A stretch of 17,905 nt of DNA from an uncultured Caulobacteraceae bacterium (GTDB lineage Bacteria > Pseudomonadota > Alphaproteobacteria > Caulobacterales > TH1-2): the NCBI GenBank assembly GCA_937967425.1, contig CALBST010000300.1:1-17905 (forward strand), written 5' to 3'. The notes below the pieces were generated by a model. It was given only the letters and a program-made list of their open reading frames with translations. It was not told the origin of the DNA and made no database searches. Numbering within the stretch: the stretch's first letter is position 1; each line of letters starts with the position of its first letter. A program made the position numbers and the translations under genes. This document shows, in pieces, positions 1 through 7,798 of the stretch.

Positions 1-2802
1 CTAGCCGCCGCTCGCTTCGCCCGTCGCGCCACACGCAGCGCACTTGCCGGACTGCTCCACTGTGAAGTGGCCGCAGGCGCTGCAGGGATCGTTGCGATAG
101 CCGGTGGTGGCCGGTTGTTTTGGTGCGGGCGTTTCCTTGCGGTCGCGGAGGTTTTCGACGACCGCGCGCGGGCGCAGCATCACCAGATTGTCCGGCGAGG
201 CGCCGCGGGCGAAGCCGCGTGAGATGAGGCGCGCAGCGCTTTCGGCGTCGGTGGCGCGCTTGCTCAAGCCATCACCGCGCGCATCGAATGGATCGACTTG
301 GGCGAGATCGGTGCGGCCGAGATAGGAGACGGCCAACTCGCGGAAGATGTAGTCGAGGATCGAGGTGGCGTGGCGAATGGTTTCGTTGCCTTTGACTTCG
401 CCCGCCGGTTCGAAGCGGGTGAAGAGGAAGGCGTCGACGTACTCTTCGAGCGGCACGCCGTATTGCAGGCCGATCGAGATTGAGATGGCGAAATTGTTCA
501 TCAGCGAGCGGAAGGCGGCGCCTTCCTTGTGCAGATCGATGAAGATCTCGCCGAGTTCGCCGTCGTCGTACTCTCCGGTGTGCAGATAGACTTTGTGGCC
601 GCCGACGATGGACTTTTGAATGTAGCCCTTGCGGCGTTCGGGCAGGCGGCGGCGCTCTTTGTGGAGCGGCGGCGCCTCGCCGGCATGGGGTGATTCAGTG
701 GCGAACGGCGTTGCCAGCGAGGGCGCCGGCGCTGCAAGTGGTTCTTCCTCGATGTCGCGAAGCGTCAGCGTGACCGGCGGCGCTTCGGCTTCGATGCGGA
801 TGAGCGCGATGCCCGCAGCGTGCGCGGCTTCGAGCAGCGCGTCGCGGCGCGGTGCGTTGGCGAGATCGAGCGAAATGTCTAGTGCGGTGTTGGCGAATGG
901 CGCGAGAGCGGCGGCCATAGCGATTTGCGCGGCTGGATCGATGTCGCGGGCGAAAATTCTCTCGTGCGCGGGCTTCAGGCCCGGTGCGCCGATGAGATCA
1001 TGCGCGCCGAGGCAATAGGCTTCGGCTTGCGCAATCTCGTCCTCGCTGAAACCAAGCGTCATCAGCAGATCGCCGCGTTTGCCGGCGGCGACGTCGGGCG
1101 GGAGCTTCAGCACTTCTTCGCAGAGCTCCGGCCCAATCACCAATGGGTGGACGACGGCGCGGAGATTGAAGGCGTCGGCGGCGGCGTCTTCGATGGCGTC
1201 GAGCGCCGGTTCGGTGAGGCCGAGTTTTTCGAGACGTTCGAGGCTGACGCCCGGCGCGCCACGCAGCGTGCGGCGGCCTTCGATGTGTTGTGCGATCGCG
1301 GCGATCTCGTTGCCGTCGTAGCCGAGGGCCGAGAGCGCGCTGCGGACATCGTCGCTCAGCAGGCGGCCGAAACCGCCATCTTCGCGCTGGCCGTAGACGG
1401 CGATTGTGTGCGCTGGCGTGAGACCGGGTGCGGTGGCGCCGATGGCGCGTGCGGCGGCGGCGTCGTTGGCGAAGGCGATGGTGATTGCGCAGCGCAGGCC
1501 GGCGCTCTTGGTGCTCGGCAGTGCGGCGTAGAGTGACTGCGCCTGCTCGGCGATGGCGCCATTGAGTGCGCCAGCCGCGTCGCGCGCGGCTTTGAGCGCT
1601 GTTTCCTCTTGTCGTTTGGCGCGCGACCAATCGGGATAGGCGCTCTTGGCGGCCGCGAGCGCCATGCTTTCGGAGATGGCGGCGGCGTGTGCGAGCGCGG
1701 CGGTGTTGGCGGCGAGGGCGCGGCCTTCTTCGCTATCGTAGGCGATACCGGCGCGCATCAGCAGCGCGGCGAGCCCTTCAAGGCGGATGAGAATGGAGCG
1801 GCGCGGCGAGCTTGCGCCGCCATGAGCGGCGTCGAGCGCGCGCACCAGTGTGCGGATGGCGGCTTCGAAGGCGGTTATGTCGAACGCGCGCGCGCCCATG
1901 AAGCGCGGCAAGGCGATGCTGGCGCCGATGATGCTGGTTTCCGCGTCTGAGCGCACGGCGCCGGTGGGATCGATAGCGCCGTCGGCGAAAGCGGTGAGCG
2001 TGTGGCCGCCTGCCGCGGGGGCGGCGATGGCGATGCGGCGATGCGTGGGGTCAGCGCCGGCGTCGAGTGCCGCGCTGTAGGCGCCGCGCGCGACGGCGCC
2101 GGAGAGGGCGGCGATGATGTCGGCGTCCGGCGCGCCGGTGAGGCGGGCGTTCGCGGCTTTGATCTGGGTGCCGCCATGTTCGGCGTTCAAGCCGTTGCGC
2201 ACGGCTTCGATGGCGAGTTCGGCGAGGGCGGCGTCAAGCGCGCGGGCGCCGGCGGCGAGCGCTGCGCCGGCGCGGGCGCGGGCGGTTGCGGCGTTGATGA
2301 TTTCGGACGCCGCCTCGCCGGTGGGGCGGATGAGGATTGCAGCGCCGTCGCGCCCGATCGGATCGGCGATGCGGGCGGCGGCGTCGAGTGCATCGAGCGC
2401 GGCGGGAGATGGGGCGCCAGCGATGCCGAGCTTGGCGCCGGCGGCGAGCAGCGTTTGCGCGCGGGCGATGGCTTCAAGTTCATCGCTGCGTTGCGTTGGC
2501 CAATGCAGCAGCGCGGCGGAGACGGCGAGTTCGGCGCCGGGCGAGAGCGTTGCGCGCATGAGCGGCGCGTCGAGGGCGATGGCCCCGGCTTCGAGGAGCT
2601 TCAGGATATCCTTGCCGAGCGCCGGGTCATCGGCCCAGGCGCCGATGCGTTCGGCGGCGCGCTTCAAAGCTTTGGACACACTTGGGCCAGCCGGGGTCTC
2701 GATGGCGAGGCCGGCGTCGAGCGCCGCCTGGACCATGGTGTCGGTCCATGCGCCGGGGGCTTCTGCTGCCGGACGGATGTCGTCGTCGTGATCGTGCGCC
2801 AT
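1..2802 (-). CDS. NrdJ-derived TSCPD protein; probable catalytically dead class II ribonucleotide reductase paralogue
   Basis: Complete 933-residue gene (ATG at 2802, TAG at 1-3) with a strong Shine-Dalgarno GAGGAGG five bases before the start. Residues 716-830 (from [15 protein letters not shown] through [16 protein letters not shown]) match the TSCPD C-terminal domain of alphaproteobacterial NrdJ almost residue for residue. A tail with C907, C910, C921 and C924 resembles the Cys-rich NrdJ end. Upstream, the order of NrdJ landmarks is still readable: [21 protein letters not shown] (344-363), [20 protein letters not shown] (476-495), [21 protein letters not shown] (514-533), then LGFSEDEI (583-590) with LIGAPGLK (603-610). 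The catalytic signatures are gone: the NPCSE region reads about DAETSII (286-292), and the PTGTIG loop reads FANDAAAA (444-451). Typical NrdJ is about 1200 residues, and residues 1-715 here are very rich in alanine. Reductase activity is unlikely; a regulatory or partner role is inference. Database annotation would probably read TSCPD domain protein or B12-dependent reductase. Confidence 0.85.
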   Translation of the reverse strand: MAHDHDDDIRPAAEAPGAWTDTMVQAALDAGLAIETPAGPSVSKALKRAAERIGAWADDPALGKDILKLLEAGAIALDAPLMRATLSPGAELAVSAALLHWPTQRSDELEAIARAQTLLAAGAKLGIAGAPSPAALDALDAAARIADPIGRDGAAILIRPTGEAASEIINAATARARAGAALAAGARALDAALAELAIEAVRNGLNAEHGGTQIKAANARLTGAPDADIIAALSGAVARGAYSAALDAGADPTHRRIAIAAPAAGGHTLTAFADGAIDPTGAVRSDAETSIIGASIALPRFMGARAFDITAFEAAIRTLVRALDAAHGGASSPRRSILIRLEGLAALLMRAGIAYDSEEGRALAANTAALAHAAAISESMALAAAKSAYPDWSRAKRQEETALKAARDAAGALNGAIAEQAQSLYAALPSTKSAGLRCAITIAFANDAAAARAIGATAPGLTPAHTIAVYGQREDGGFGRLLSDDVRSALSALGYDGNEIAAIAQHIEGRRTLRGAPGVSLERLEKLGLTEPALDAIEDAAADAFNLRAVVHPLVIGPELCEEVLKLPPDVAAGKRGDLLMTLGFSEDEIAQAEAYCLGAHDLIGAPGLKPAHERIFARDIDPAAQIAMAAALAPFANTALDISLDLANAPRRDALLEAAHAAGIALIRIEAEAPPVTLTLRDIEEEPLAAPAPSLATPFATESPHAGEAPPLHKERRRLPERRKGYIQKSIVGGHKVYLHTGEYDDGELGEIFIDLHKEGAAFRSLMNNFAISISIGLQYGVPLEEYVDAFLFTRFEPAGEVKGNETIRHATSILDYIFRELAVSYLGRTDLAQVDPFDARGDGLSKRATDAESAARLISRGFARGASPDNLVMLRPRAVVENLRDRKETPAPKQPATTGYRNDPCSACGHFTVEQSGKCAACGATGEASGG

Positions 2803-2807
2803 GCTGG

Positions 2808-2814
2808 CCTCCTC
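2808..2814 (-). promoter_or_regulatory. Strong Shine-Dalgarno site of the NrdJ-derived gene
   Basis: On the minus strand the sequence reads GAGGAGG, five bases before the ATG at 2802. It fixes the start and shows that the divergent reductase-like protein is probably still translated efficiently rather than being a decaying pseudogene. Confidence 0.8.
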
Positions 2815-2836
2815 AAGCCATGGCGCGACTCTACCT

Positions 2837-2865
2837 TTGATCCGGGCTCGAAATCAACATATAGT
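2837..2865 (+). promoter_or_regulatory. Predicted sigma-70-type promoter for the NDUFA12-mlaD-DUF2155 operon
   Basis: TTGATC (2837-2842) and TATAGT (2860-2865) are separated by 17 bases, giving four and five matches to the consensus hexamers. The -10 overlaps a perfect 5-3-5 palindrome, ACATA-N3-TATGT (2857-2869), in the only AT-rich patch of this divergent intergenic region. Transcription would start near 2872, leaving a leader of about 125 bases before the NDUFA12 start. Repressor binding to the palindrome is inference. Confidence 0.4.
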
Positions 2866-2998
2866 ATGTGACGGCTTGGGATAACTACGAGATGTTGTTT
2901 CGCATGCGCACTGGACGGGGCGAGCGGCGCTCGTCATATTCCCGCCGCCCGCACGGTCAGAGTCGCAGAACCGGCGCGGCGGAGACAAACAAAAGCCC

Positions 2999-3403
2999 AT
3001 GCTCGAACGGATTTTCACCTGGTGGAACGGCTCCACCATTGGGGCGGCGATCGATATCTGGCGGCGCGGTGTGTTCGTGGGCGAAGACGAACAGGGCAAT
3101 AAGTATTTCGAGGAAAAGCGGCCTTCGATCGAGGGACGCAAGCGGCGCTATGTGAAGTATTCAGGTCTGGCCGAGGCCTCGCGCATTTCGCCCGACTGGC
3201 ATGGCTGGATGCATCACACGATCGCCGATCCGCCGACGATCGCGCCGCTGAAGCGTCAGCCTTGGGAAAAGCCGCATGTGCCGAACCTGACCGGTACGGT
3301 GAAGGCGTATCGTCCAAAGGGATCGCTTGCGCGCGGCGGCGTTAGGCAGACGTCAACAGCTGACTACGAGGCTTGGTCTCCGGATTCGGGAGAGACGAAG
3401 TGA
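2999..3403 (+). CDS. NDUFA12-family complex I subunit (B17.2-like)
   Basis: The 134-residue protein matches the bacterial NDUFA12 family, an accessory subunit at the peripheral-arm/membrane-arm junction of NADH:ubiquinone oxidoreductase in alphaproteobacteria and mitochondria. Diagnostic segments are VGEDEQGNKYFEE (about 27-39) and RRYVKYSGLAEASRISPDWH followed by GWMHH (about 49-73); the Pro-rich C-terminal part is also usual. There is no signal peptide or membrane segment, as expected for a cytoplasmic-face subunit. The ATG at 2999 begins the typical short lead MLERIFTWWNG. Ribosome binding is weak (GGAG at 2981-2984, rather far from the start). The stop codon overlaps the GTG start of mlaD, so the two genes are probably translationally coupled. 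The catalytic nuo genes are not in this window, which is normal for this gene. Confidence 0.93.
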   Translation: MLERIFTWWNGSTIGAAIDIWRRGVFVGEDEQGNKYFEEKRPSIEGRKRRYVKYSGLAEASRISPDWHGWMHHTIADPPTIAPLKRQPWEKPHVPNLTGTVKAYRPKGSLARGGVRQTSTADYEAWSPDSGETK

Positions 3404-3882
3404 AGTTCAACTTCGAGCGCTGGGGCGAGACCATTCTGGGCGCCGCCGTTGCCGTGGTGGCGGTGGGGTTCTTTGCGTTCGCGGCCGCGCAAGCTGGCCA
3501 GAACACGGCAGGCGGCGGCTATGAACTGCGCGCCAGTTTCCAACGCGTCGATGGCGTCGGCGTCGGCTCGGATGTGCGCATTTCCGGCGTGAAAGTCGGC
3601 GTGGTGCGTTCGGTTTCGCTCGATCCGTCGACCTACAATGCAGTGCTGACGCTCAATGTGAACAATGGTGTTGAAGTGTTGGACGATTCAACCGCGCGCA
3701 TCGCCACCGATGGTTTGCTCGGCGGCGGCTATGTGTCGATTGAGCCGGCGGGCATGGACCCGTTGGAGCCGGGCGGTCAGATTCCGAACACGCAGGGTTC
3801 TATCGATCTGCTCACGTTGTTTGCTAGCTTTGCTCAGGGGTCGGGGAACTCTGGCGGCTCGACAGGGGAAGCCATTCCATGA
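3400..3882 (+). CDS. mlaD: MlaD-like MCE-domain lipid transport protein
   Basis: The 160-residue protein has one N-terminal membrane anchor (about residues 9-29) followed by a single MCE domain (about 35-115, including YELRASFQRVDGVGVGSDVR). This is the architecture of the periplasmic substrate-binding subunit of the Mla phospholipid transporter, which keeps the outer membrane lipid-asymmetric. I chose the GTG at 3400, which overlaps the preceding stop, because GGGAGAG (3388-3394) lies five bases upstream; a TTG at 3373 would add nine residues. The C-terminal tail is Gly/Ser-rich. The permease and ATPase genes (mlaE, mlaF) are absent here, so this subunit is encoded apart from its partners. 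The stop overlaps the next start as ATGA. Confidence 0.9.
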   Translation: MKFNFERWGETILGAAVAVVAVGFFAFAAAQAGQNTAGGGYELRASFQRVDGVGVGSDVRISGVKVGVVRSVSLDPSTYNAVLTLNVNNGVEVLDDSTARIATDGLLGGGYVSIEPAGMDPLEPGGQIPNTQGSIDLLTLFASFAQGSGNSGGSTGEAIP

Positions 3883-4247
3883 TCCGTACGCTTCTCTTCG
3901 CTGGCGCGATGTTCGCGGCGAGCGTGACGCCGGCTTTCGCGCAGCGCGCGGTCGTGCGGGGCCTCGACAAGGTGACTGGCCATGCGCGCGATTACACGCT
4001 GACGCTTGGCCGCCCGGCGCGCGTCGGTTCGCTCGAAGTGATCGCGCGCGCCTGCACGAAGGCGGCGCCGGAGGAGACGCCGGAAGTGCGCATCTATCTG
4101 CAGATCTATGATCACCCGCCGGCGCGTGAAGGCGAAGAGAGCGAGCGCCGCGAAGTGTTCCACGGCTGGATGTTCGCATCGAGCCCTGGCCTCAATGCGC
4201 TTGAGCATCCGACCTACGATATCTGGGCGATCGACTGCCGGTCGTAA
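3879..4247 (+). CDS. DUF2155 secreted protein
   Basis: The 122-residue protein has a clear signal peptide (MIRTLLFAGAMFAASVTPAFA, cleavage after residue 21 before Q). It is followed by a DUF2155 domain, recognised from the pattern LDKVTGHARDYTLTLGRPAR, VGSLEVIARAC, and the C-terminal GWMFASSPGLNALEHPTYDI with WAIDC. Two cysteines (in IARAC and the C-terminal IDC) could form a periplasmic disulphide. The biochemical function of the family is not known to me. It overlaps mlaD by four bases (ATGA, 3879-3882), and NDUFA12-MlaD-DUF2155 clustering is commonly seen in alphaproteobacteria, so a shared transcript is likely. Confidence 0.9.
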   Translation: MIRTLLFAGAMFAASVTPAFAQRAVVRGLDKVTGHARDYTLTLGRPARVGSLEVIARACTKAAPEETPEVRIYLQIYDHPPAREGEESERREVFHGWMFASSPGLNALEHPTYDIWAIDCRS

Positions 4248-4333
4248 CCGCCGCTTCATTCCGCACGCGGCTCGTCTTTCCAATCCAAGGGGCTTTGGAC
4301 TCGGCGTAGGTTTCGCGCCGGGAGGAAACGAGC

Positions 4334-4732
4334 ATGCGGTTCAATGGGCACAATCTGCTCGCGATCCTTGTCGCGGCGATCGCGATTTATCTTCTCGAGT
4401 TCGTGATCTTCGCGCTGATCATCTCCGCCGAGCAATATCAAGCCATGGTCGGCGTTACGGCCGATCAGCTGCATCCCGAGCGCATGGCGTTCGGCATCCT
4501 ACCGCCGCTCTTGGGCGCGATCGGGATTTCGCTGGCGGTGAAGTGGCGCAACGCGACGGGGCTGATGGCGGGCGCGATGACCGGCGTCTGGATGGGGCTG
4601 TTGCTTGCGCTCGCGGGCAGCCTCTACGGGTTCGTTTATGGCCCGAACATGGAGACGCTGGTGGCGGTGAACGTGGGCCACTTCGCCGTGTGTTATGGCG
4701 TCGCTGGCGGCATCCTGGGCGCCTGGAAGTGA
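4334..4732 (+). CDS. DUF1761 family integral membrane protein
   Basis: The 132-residue hydrophobic protein has about four predicted membrane helices (roughly 7-31, 50-68, 76-98 and 108-129) and fits the DUF1761 family, whose function is unknown. The start is well supported by GGAGGAAAC about six to ten bases upstream of the ATG. It lies 86 bases after the DUF2155 gene on the same strand; cotranscription is possible but not shown. A heptad-repeat hairpin begins five bases after its stop codon, so that element could also act as its transcript end. Confidence 0.78.
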   Translation: MRFNGHNLLAILVAAIAIYLLEFVIFALIISAEQYQAMVGVTADQLHPERMAFGILPPLLGAIGISLAVKWRNATGLMAGAMTGVWMGLLLALAGSLYGFVYGPNMETLVAVNVGHFAVCYGVAGGILGAWK

Positions 4733-4736
4733 TTTG

Positions 4737-4783
4737 AGGGAGTAGGGTGGGGTTGCCTTACGCCCCCATTGCCCTACTCCCCT
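4737..4783 (+). repeat. Heptad-type inverted repeat at the surE start
   Basis: GGGAGTAGGG (4738-4747) pairs perfectly with CCCTACTCCC (4772-4781). The pairing continues inward as TGGGG (4748-4752) with CCCCA (4764-4768), leaving a three-base bulge (4769-4771) and an 11-base loop (4753-4763). The arms are built from GGGAGTA-like heptamers and share the string AGTAGG(G)CAATGGG, read on the minus strand, with the element at 11117-11189. The hairpin ends seven bases before the surE ATG. Intrinsic termination is unlikely because no T-run follows. Confidence 0.8.
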
Positions 4784-4789
4784 AAGCTT

Positions 4790-5578
4790 ATGCGTATTTT
4801 GTGCACCAATGATGATGGCATCCACGCGACCGGCCTCGCGGTTCTGGAAAAGATCGCGCGCACGTTCAGCGACGATGTGTGGGTGATTGCGCCCGAGAGC
4901 GAGCAATCGGGCGCGTCGCGGGCGCTGACGCTGACGGCGCCGATCCGGGTGCGGCAAGTGGATGAGAAACGCTTTGCGGTTTCGGGCACGCCGACGGATT
5001 GCGTGCTTCTCGGCGTCGAGCATTTGATGGAAGGCGCTGCGCCGGACCTGGTGCTCTCCGGCGTCAATCGCGGGCAGAACATCGCCGAGGACGTGACGTT
5101 CTCCGGCACCATCGCCGGCGCGATGCAGGGGATGCAGCTCGGCATTCCGGCGATTGCGCTGAGCCAAGCGCGCGGCTTTCGCGGCGAGGAAGCGAAAATT
5201 CCGTGGGAGACGGCGGAGACATTCGGGCCGGGCGTTGTTGGCCAATGTCTGAAGCAGGGCTGGCCAAAGGATGTTCTGATCAACATCAACTTTCCCGACG
5301 CGCTGCCCGAGAACGTGAAGGAAGTTGAAGTGACGACGCAGGGGCGGCGCGATCATCACATCGTCTATGCCGATAAGCGCACCGATCCGCGCGGCGGAAC
5401 TTATTATTGGCTTGGCTTTCGCGGACAGCTTTCCGATCCGCCGGAAGGCACGGATTTGCGCGCGATTTATAGCGGCCGCATTTCAGTGACGCCTTTGCAC
5501 ATCGATCTCACGCACATGCCAAGCGTGAACGATCTGAAGGGCGTCCTTGGCGGCGCCATCCCTAAGGCGGGCAAGTAA
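4790..5578 (+). CDS. surE: 5'/3'-nucleotidase SurE
   Basis: The 262-residue protein matches the SurE survival-protein family, metal-dependent nucleotidases that dephosphorylate nucleoside 5'- and 3'-monophosphates in the cytoplasm. It opens directly with the metal-binding motif [10 protein letters not shown] (1-10). Further family landmarks are [25 protein letters not shown] and [20 protein letters not shown]; the length is close to that of the E. coli enzyme. The ATG at 4790 is preferred over an upstream in-frame TTG at 4769 because the family begins at MRIL. No Shine-Dalgarno is visible, and the bases just upstream belong to a hairpin repeat. It is followed by pcm within a few bases, the conserved surE-pcm-nlpD order of proteobacteria. 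Confidence 0.97.
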   Translation: MRILCTNDDGIHATGLAVLEKIARTFSDDVWVIAPESEQSGASRALTLTAPIRVRQVDEKRFAVSGTPTDCVLLGVEHLMEGAAPDLVLSGVNRGQNIAEDVTFSGTIAGAMQGMQLGIPAIALSQARGFRGEEAKIPWETAETFGPGVVGQCLKQGWPKDVLININFPDALPENVKEVEVTTQGRRDHHIVYADKRTDPRGGTYYWLGFRGQLSDPPEGTDLRAIYSGRISVTPLHIDLTHMPSVNDLKGVLGGAIPKAGK

Positions 5579-5579
5579 A

Positions 5580-6212
5580 TTGGATCCAGCACGGCTCATG
5601 CGGTTTGTGCTGGAGATGCGCCAGGCGGGCGTGACCGACGCGCGCGCGCTGTCGGCTTTGGAGCGCACGCCGCGTACGCACTATGCCCCGGAGCATCTGG
5701 AAGGTCTGGCGCTCGATGATGTCGGGCTGCCGCTGGCGCATGCGCAGACGATGACCAAGCCTTCGATCGTTGGGCGCATGATCGCGGCTTTGGCGCCGGA
5801 ATCTGGCGACGTAGTGCTCGAAGTCGGCACCGGTTCCGGGTTTCAAGCGGCGGCGCTTTCGTCGGTGGCGAGCAAAGTGATCACGCTGGACCGCTGGAAC
5901 GATCTCGTCGTGGCGGCGCGCGGACGCTTCGGCACGGCGCGCTTGATGCGCACTTACGCATTCACCGCGGACGGGTTTGACGGCTGGGCTGATGAGGCGC
6001 CCTACGATCGCATCATCCTCAATGCAGCGCTGGAGGAGTTTCCGCCGCCGCTGATTGCACAGCTGAAGCCGGGCGGCGTGATCGTTGCGCCTCTTGGCGA
6101 CGCCCAGAGCCAACGTTTGATGCGCTTTCGCAACGGTGAGCGTGAGGATTTGGGGCCACTGAAAATGCAGCCGCTGGAACGTGGGCTGGGCGAGCCGCCG
6201 CCGGTGGGTTGA
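5580..6212 (+). CDS. pcm: Protein-L-isoaspartate O-methyltransferase
   Basis: The protein is a PCMT-family methyltransferase that uses S-adenosylmethionine to repair isoaspartyl residues in aged proteins. Visible features are PRTHYAPEHL and LPLAHAQTMTKPSIVGRMIA (the substrate-site region), followed by SAM motif I VLEVGTGSGFQAAALSS and a C-terminal LKPGGVIVAPLG. The start is uncertain. TTG at 5580, one base after the surE stop, gives 210 residues beginning LDPARLMRF, with AAGGCGG upstream; ATG at 5598 would give 204. The start overlapping the end of surE (5547) is less likely. The tight spacing to surE and the TTGA overlap region with the next gene point to one transcript. Confidence 0.95.
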   Translation: MDPARLMRFVLEMRQAGVTDARALSALERTPRTHYAPEHLEGLALDDVGLPLAHAQTMTKPSIVGRMIAALAPESGDVVLEVGTGSGFQAAALSSVASKVITLDRWNDLVVAARGRFGTARLMRTYAFTADGFDGWADEAPYDRIILNAALEEFPPPLIAQLKPGGVIVAPLGDAQSQRLMRFRNGEREDLGPLKMQPLERGLGEPPPVG

Positions 6213-6244
6213 GGCGGGAGGCGATTCTCGCGGAAACTGCCGGT

Positions 6245-7297
6245 ATGACGCGCGTTGGGCTCTTGCTTGCGCTGCTTACGGGCGCTTGTGCTTCGTCGAG
6301 TCCGGCGCCGATTTCGTATGGCAGCGGCGGCGGAAGCGCGCGTAGCGAACAGCAAACAACGCCGCCGCAGACGGAGCGGCGCGGGCGCGCGGTGATCGAG
6401 CAGCGGGGTGCGCAACAGCCTCCGGCCGAACAACGGCGCGAAGAAGCGTCGCCGTCCACGCGAACGCCCGCTGTGCAAGAGCAGCCGAATTGGGCCGATG
6501 GCGAAGGCACGCCGCTTTCGGCGTATGCGTTGCAGCCGTCCGCGGTTTTCGATCCGGCAAACCTGCCGCGCACGCACCGCGTCGAAGGCAATGAATCTCT
6601 CTACGACATCGCCACCCGCTATCAGGTGCCGCTGCGTGCGCTGATCGAGCAAAACAATCTTGAACCGCCTTATGCGTTGGCCAATGGACGCGTGCTCGAT
6701 CTGCCGCCGCCTCGGTTTCATGTCGTCCGGCGGGGCGAAGACCTGGATGACATCGCGCGGCGCTTCAACGTCGATCTGCGATCGTTAGCGCTGCTCAATC
6801 GGATGAACACCGATGATCGCGTGCGGGTGGGCGAGCGCATCTACCTGCCGGCGATGGCGCGCGAGGTGGCGCCCGACCCGCCGCCGCCACAGACGCCGAT
6901 TCCGTTGCCTGAAGGCTCCGGGCAGTTCGCTTGGCCGATGCGCGGCGATGTGGTCGCGCGGTTCGGGCCGCAGCCCGGCGGCACAAGACTGGACGGCATC
7001 GAGATCGCTGGCCGCGAAGGGGCGCAGGTGACATCGGCGGCGGACGGCGATGTGATCTATGCCGGCGCCGACATCGATGAGCTGGGCACGCTCGTGCTCA
7101 TCCGGCACGCCGAGAACTATGTCACCGCCTATGGCTATAATCGCCGGGCGCTGGTGCGCGAGGGGCAGCGTGTGCGGGTTGGCGAGCCGATTGCCGAGCT
7201 TGGCTCGCGGCCAGACGGGCGCGCGCGGCTCATGTTTCAGGTGCGGCGCGGCAATCAAGCGCTAGATCCGGCGCCATTGATGGCGGCCCAGCGCTAG
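6245..7297 (+). CDS. nlpD: NlpD-like lipoprotein: two LysM domains and a degenerate LytM (M23) domain
   Basis: With the ATG at 6245 the protein has 350 residues and a lipoprotein-type signal ending LLTGAC (Cys15). A low-complexity Gln/Glu/Pro linker (about 20-90) follows, then LysM domains at about 110-154 and 158-202 and a LytM/M23-fold domain at about 228-347. LysM binds peptidoglycan. The zinc ligands of active M23 enzymes are lost: the first motif reads RLDGIEIAG (248-256), and the usual HxH strand reads RLMFQVRR (328-335). This resembles E. coli NlpD, which activates a cell-wall amidase instead of cutting peptidoglycan itself. The surE-pcm-nlpD order supports orthology. DipM-type factors of Caulobacter are the main alternative. 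An earlier TTG at 6209 overlaps the pcm stop but would spoil the signal peptide. Confidence 0.87.
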   Translation: MTRVGLLLALLTGACASSSPAPISYGSGGGSARSEQQTTPPQTERRGRAVIEQRGAQQPPAEQRREEASPSTRTPAVQEQPNWADGEGTPLSAYALQPSAVFDPANLPRTHRVEGNESLYDIATRYQVPLRALIEQNNLEPPYALANGRVLDLPPPRFHVVRRGEDLDDIARRFNVDLRSLALLNRMNTDDRVRVGERIYLPAMAREVAPDPPPPQTPIPLPEGSGQFAWPMRGDVVARFGPQPGGTRLDGIEIAGREGAQVTSAADGDVIYAGADIDELGTLVLIRHAENYVTAYGYNRRALVREGQRVRVGEPIAELGSRPDGRARLMFQVRRGNQALDPAPLMAAQR

Positions 7298-7336
7298 GCC
7301 TGCGGCGAAACGGCGCGTCACGGCGCCTACCGCTCA

Positions 7337-7363
7337 TTGAAAAGGCGGCGAGGCCGATATATT
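7337..7363 (+). promoter_or_regulatory. Possible promoter of yajC-secD-secF
   Basis: TTGAAA (7337-7342) and TATATT (7358-7363) each match the consensus at five of six positions, but the spacer is only 15 bases. They lie in the 148-base gap between nlpD and yajC, the longest plus-strand gap inside this block. Downstream the leader contains GGGGC-TTG-GCCCC (7379-7391) and a second small hairpin. Confidence 0.4.
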
Positions 7364-7413
7364 CCCGGCGCTCTTGAAGGGGCTTGGCCCCGCACAACAC
7401 CTTCCATTCGTCC

Positions 7414-7432
7414 GAACGGCGGAAGGCCGTTC
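7414..7432 (+). other. Small hairpin in the yajC leader
   Basis: GAACGGC (7414-7420) and GCCGTTC (7426-7432) form a perfect seven-base stem with a GGAAG loop, ending five bases before the GAGGA ribosome binding site of yajC. It could influence translation or leader stability; this is inference from position only. Confidence 0.4.
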
Positions 7433-7445
7433 CTAGCGAGGATCA

Positions 7446-7793
7446 ATGTTCATCTCTGAAGCTTATGCGCAGGCCCCCGGCGCTCCGGACCCGACGACGG
7501 GTCTCATCATGCAGATCGCGCCGCTCATCCTGATCTTCGTGGTGTTCTACTTCCTGCTGATCCGTCCGCAGCAACAGGCGCGCAAGCGGCATATGGAAAT
7601 GATTGCGGCGCTGAAGAAGAACGACATCGTCGTGACGTCCGGCGGCATGATCGGCAAGGTGCGCGGCCTCGCGGACGATGAGGTCCGGGTCGAACTGGCG
7701 CCCAACGTCGAAGTGCGCGTGCTGCGCCACACGATCGCCGAAGTGCGCTCCAAAACGGAGCCGGCGCCGGCTAACGACGCGAAGGCGGATTAA
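7446..7793 (+). CDS. yajC: Preprotein translocase subunit YajC
   Basis: The 115-residue protein has one N-terminal membrane helix (about 19-39, IMQIAPLILIFVVFYFLLI) immediately followed by the family motif RPQQQARKRHMEMI. A small cytoplasmic domain follows with VTSGGMIGKVRGL and VEVRVLRHTIAEV. YajC accompanies SecD and SecF in the accessory complex that supports SecYEG-dependent export. The ATG is supported by GAGGA four to five bases upstream. It lies five bases before secD, so the three genes almost certainly form one operon. Confidence 0.97.
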   Translation: MFISEAYAQAPGAPDPTTGLIMQIAPLILIFVVFYFLLIRPQQQARKRHMEMIAALKKNDIVVTSGGMIGKVRGLADDEVRVELAPNVEVRVLRHTIAEVRSKTEPAPANDAKAD

Positions 7794-7798
7794 GACTC

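Noticed and set aside
2857..2869. NrdR box
   Set aside because: It would be attractive beside a reductase-like gene, but the palindrome has an odd three-base spacer and does not match the paired NrdR box consensus.
2002..2871. 289-residue plus-strand open frame
   Set aside because: It lies fully antisense to the NrdJ-derived gene, is a Gly/Ala/Arg-rich shadow typical of high-GC DNA, and shows no family signature.
2868..3155. 95-residue plus-strand frame starting before NDUFA12
   Set aside because: It overlaps NDUFA12 in another frame, and its composition (Ser/Arg-rich) looks non-coding; no homology is apparent.
4499..5359. 286-residue minus-strand open frame over DUF1761 and surE
   Set aside because: Antisense to well recognised surE; Arg/His-rich shadow composition.
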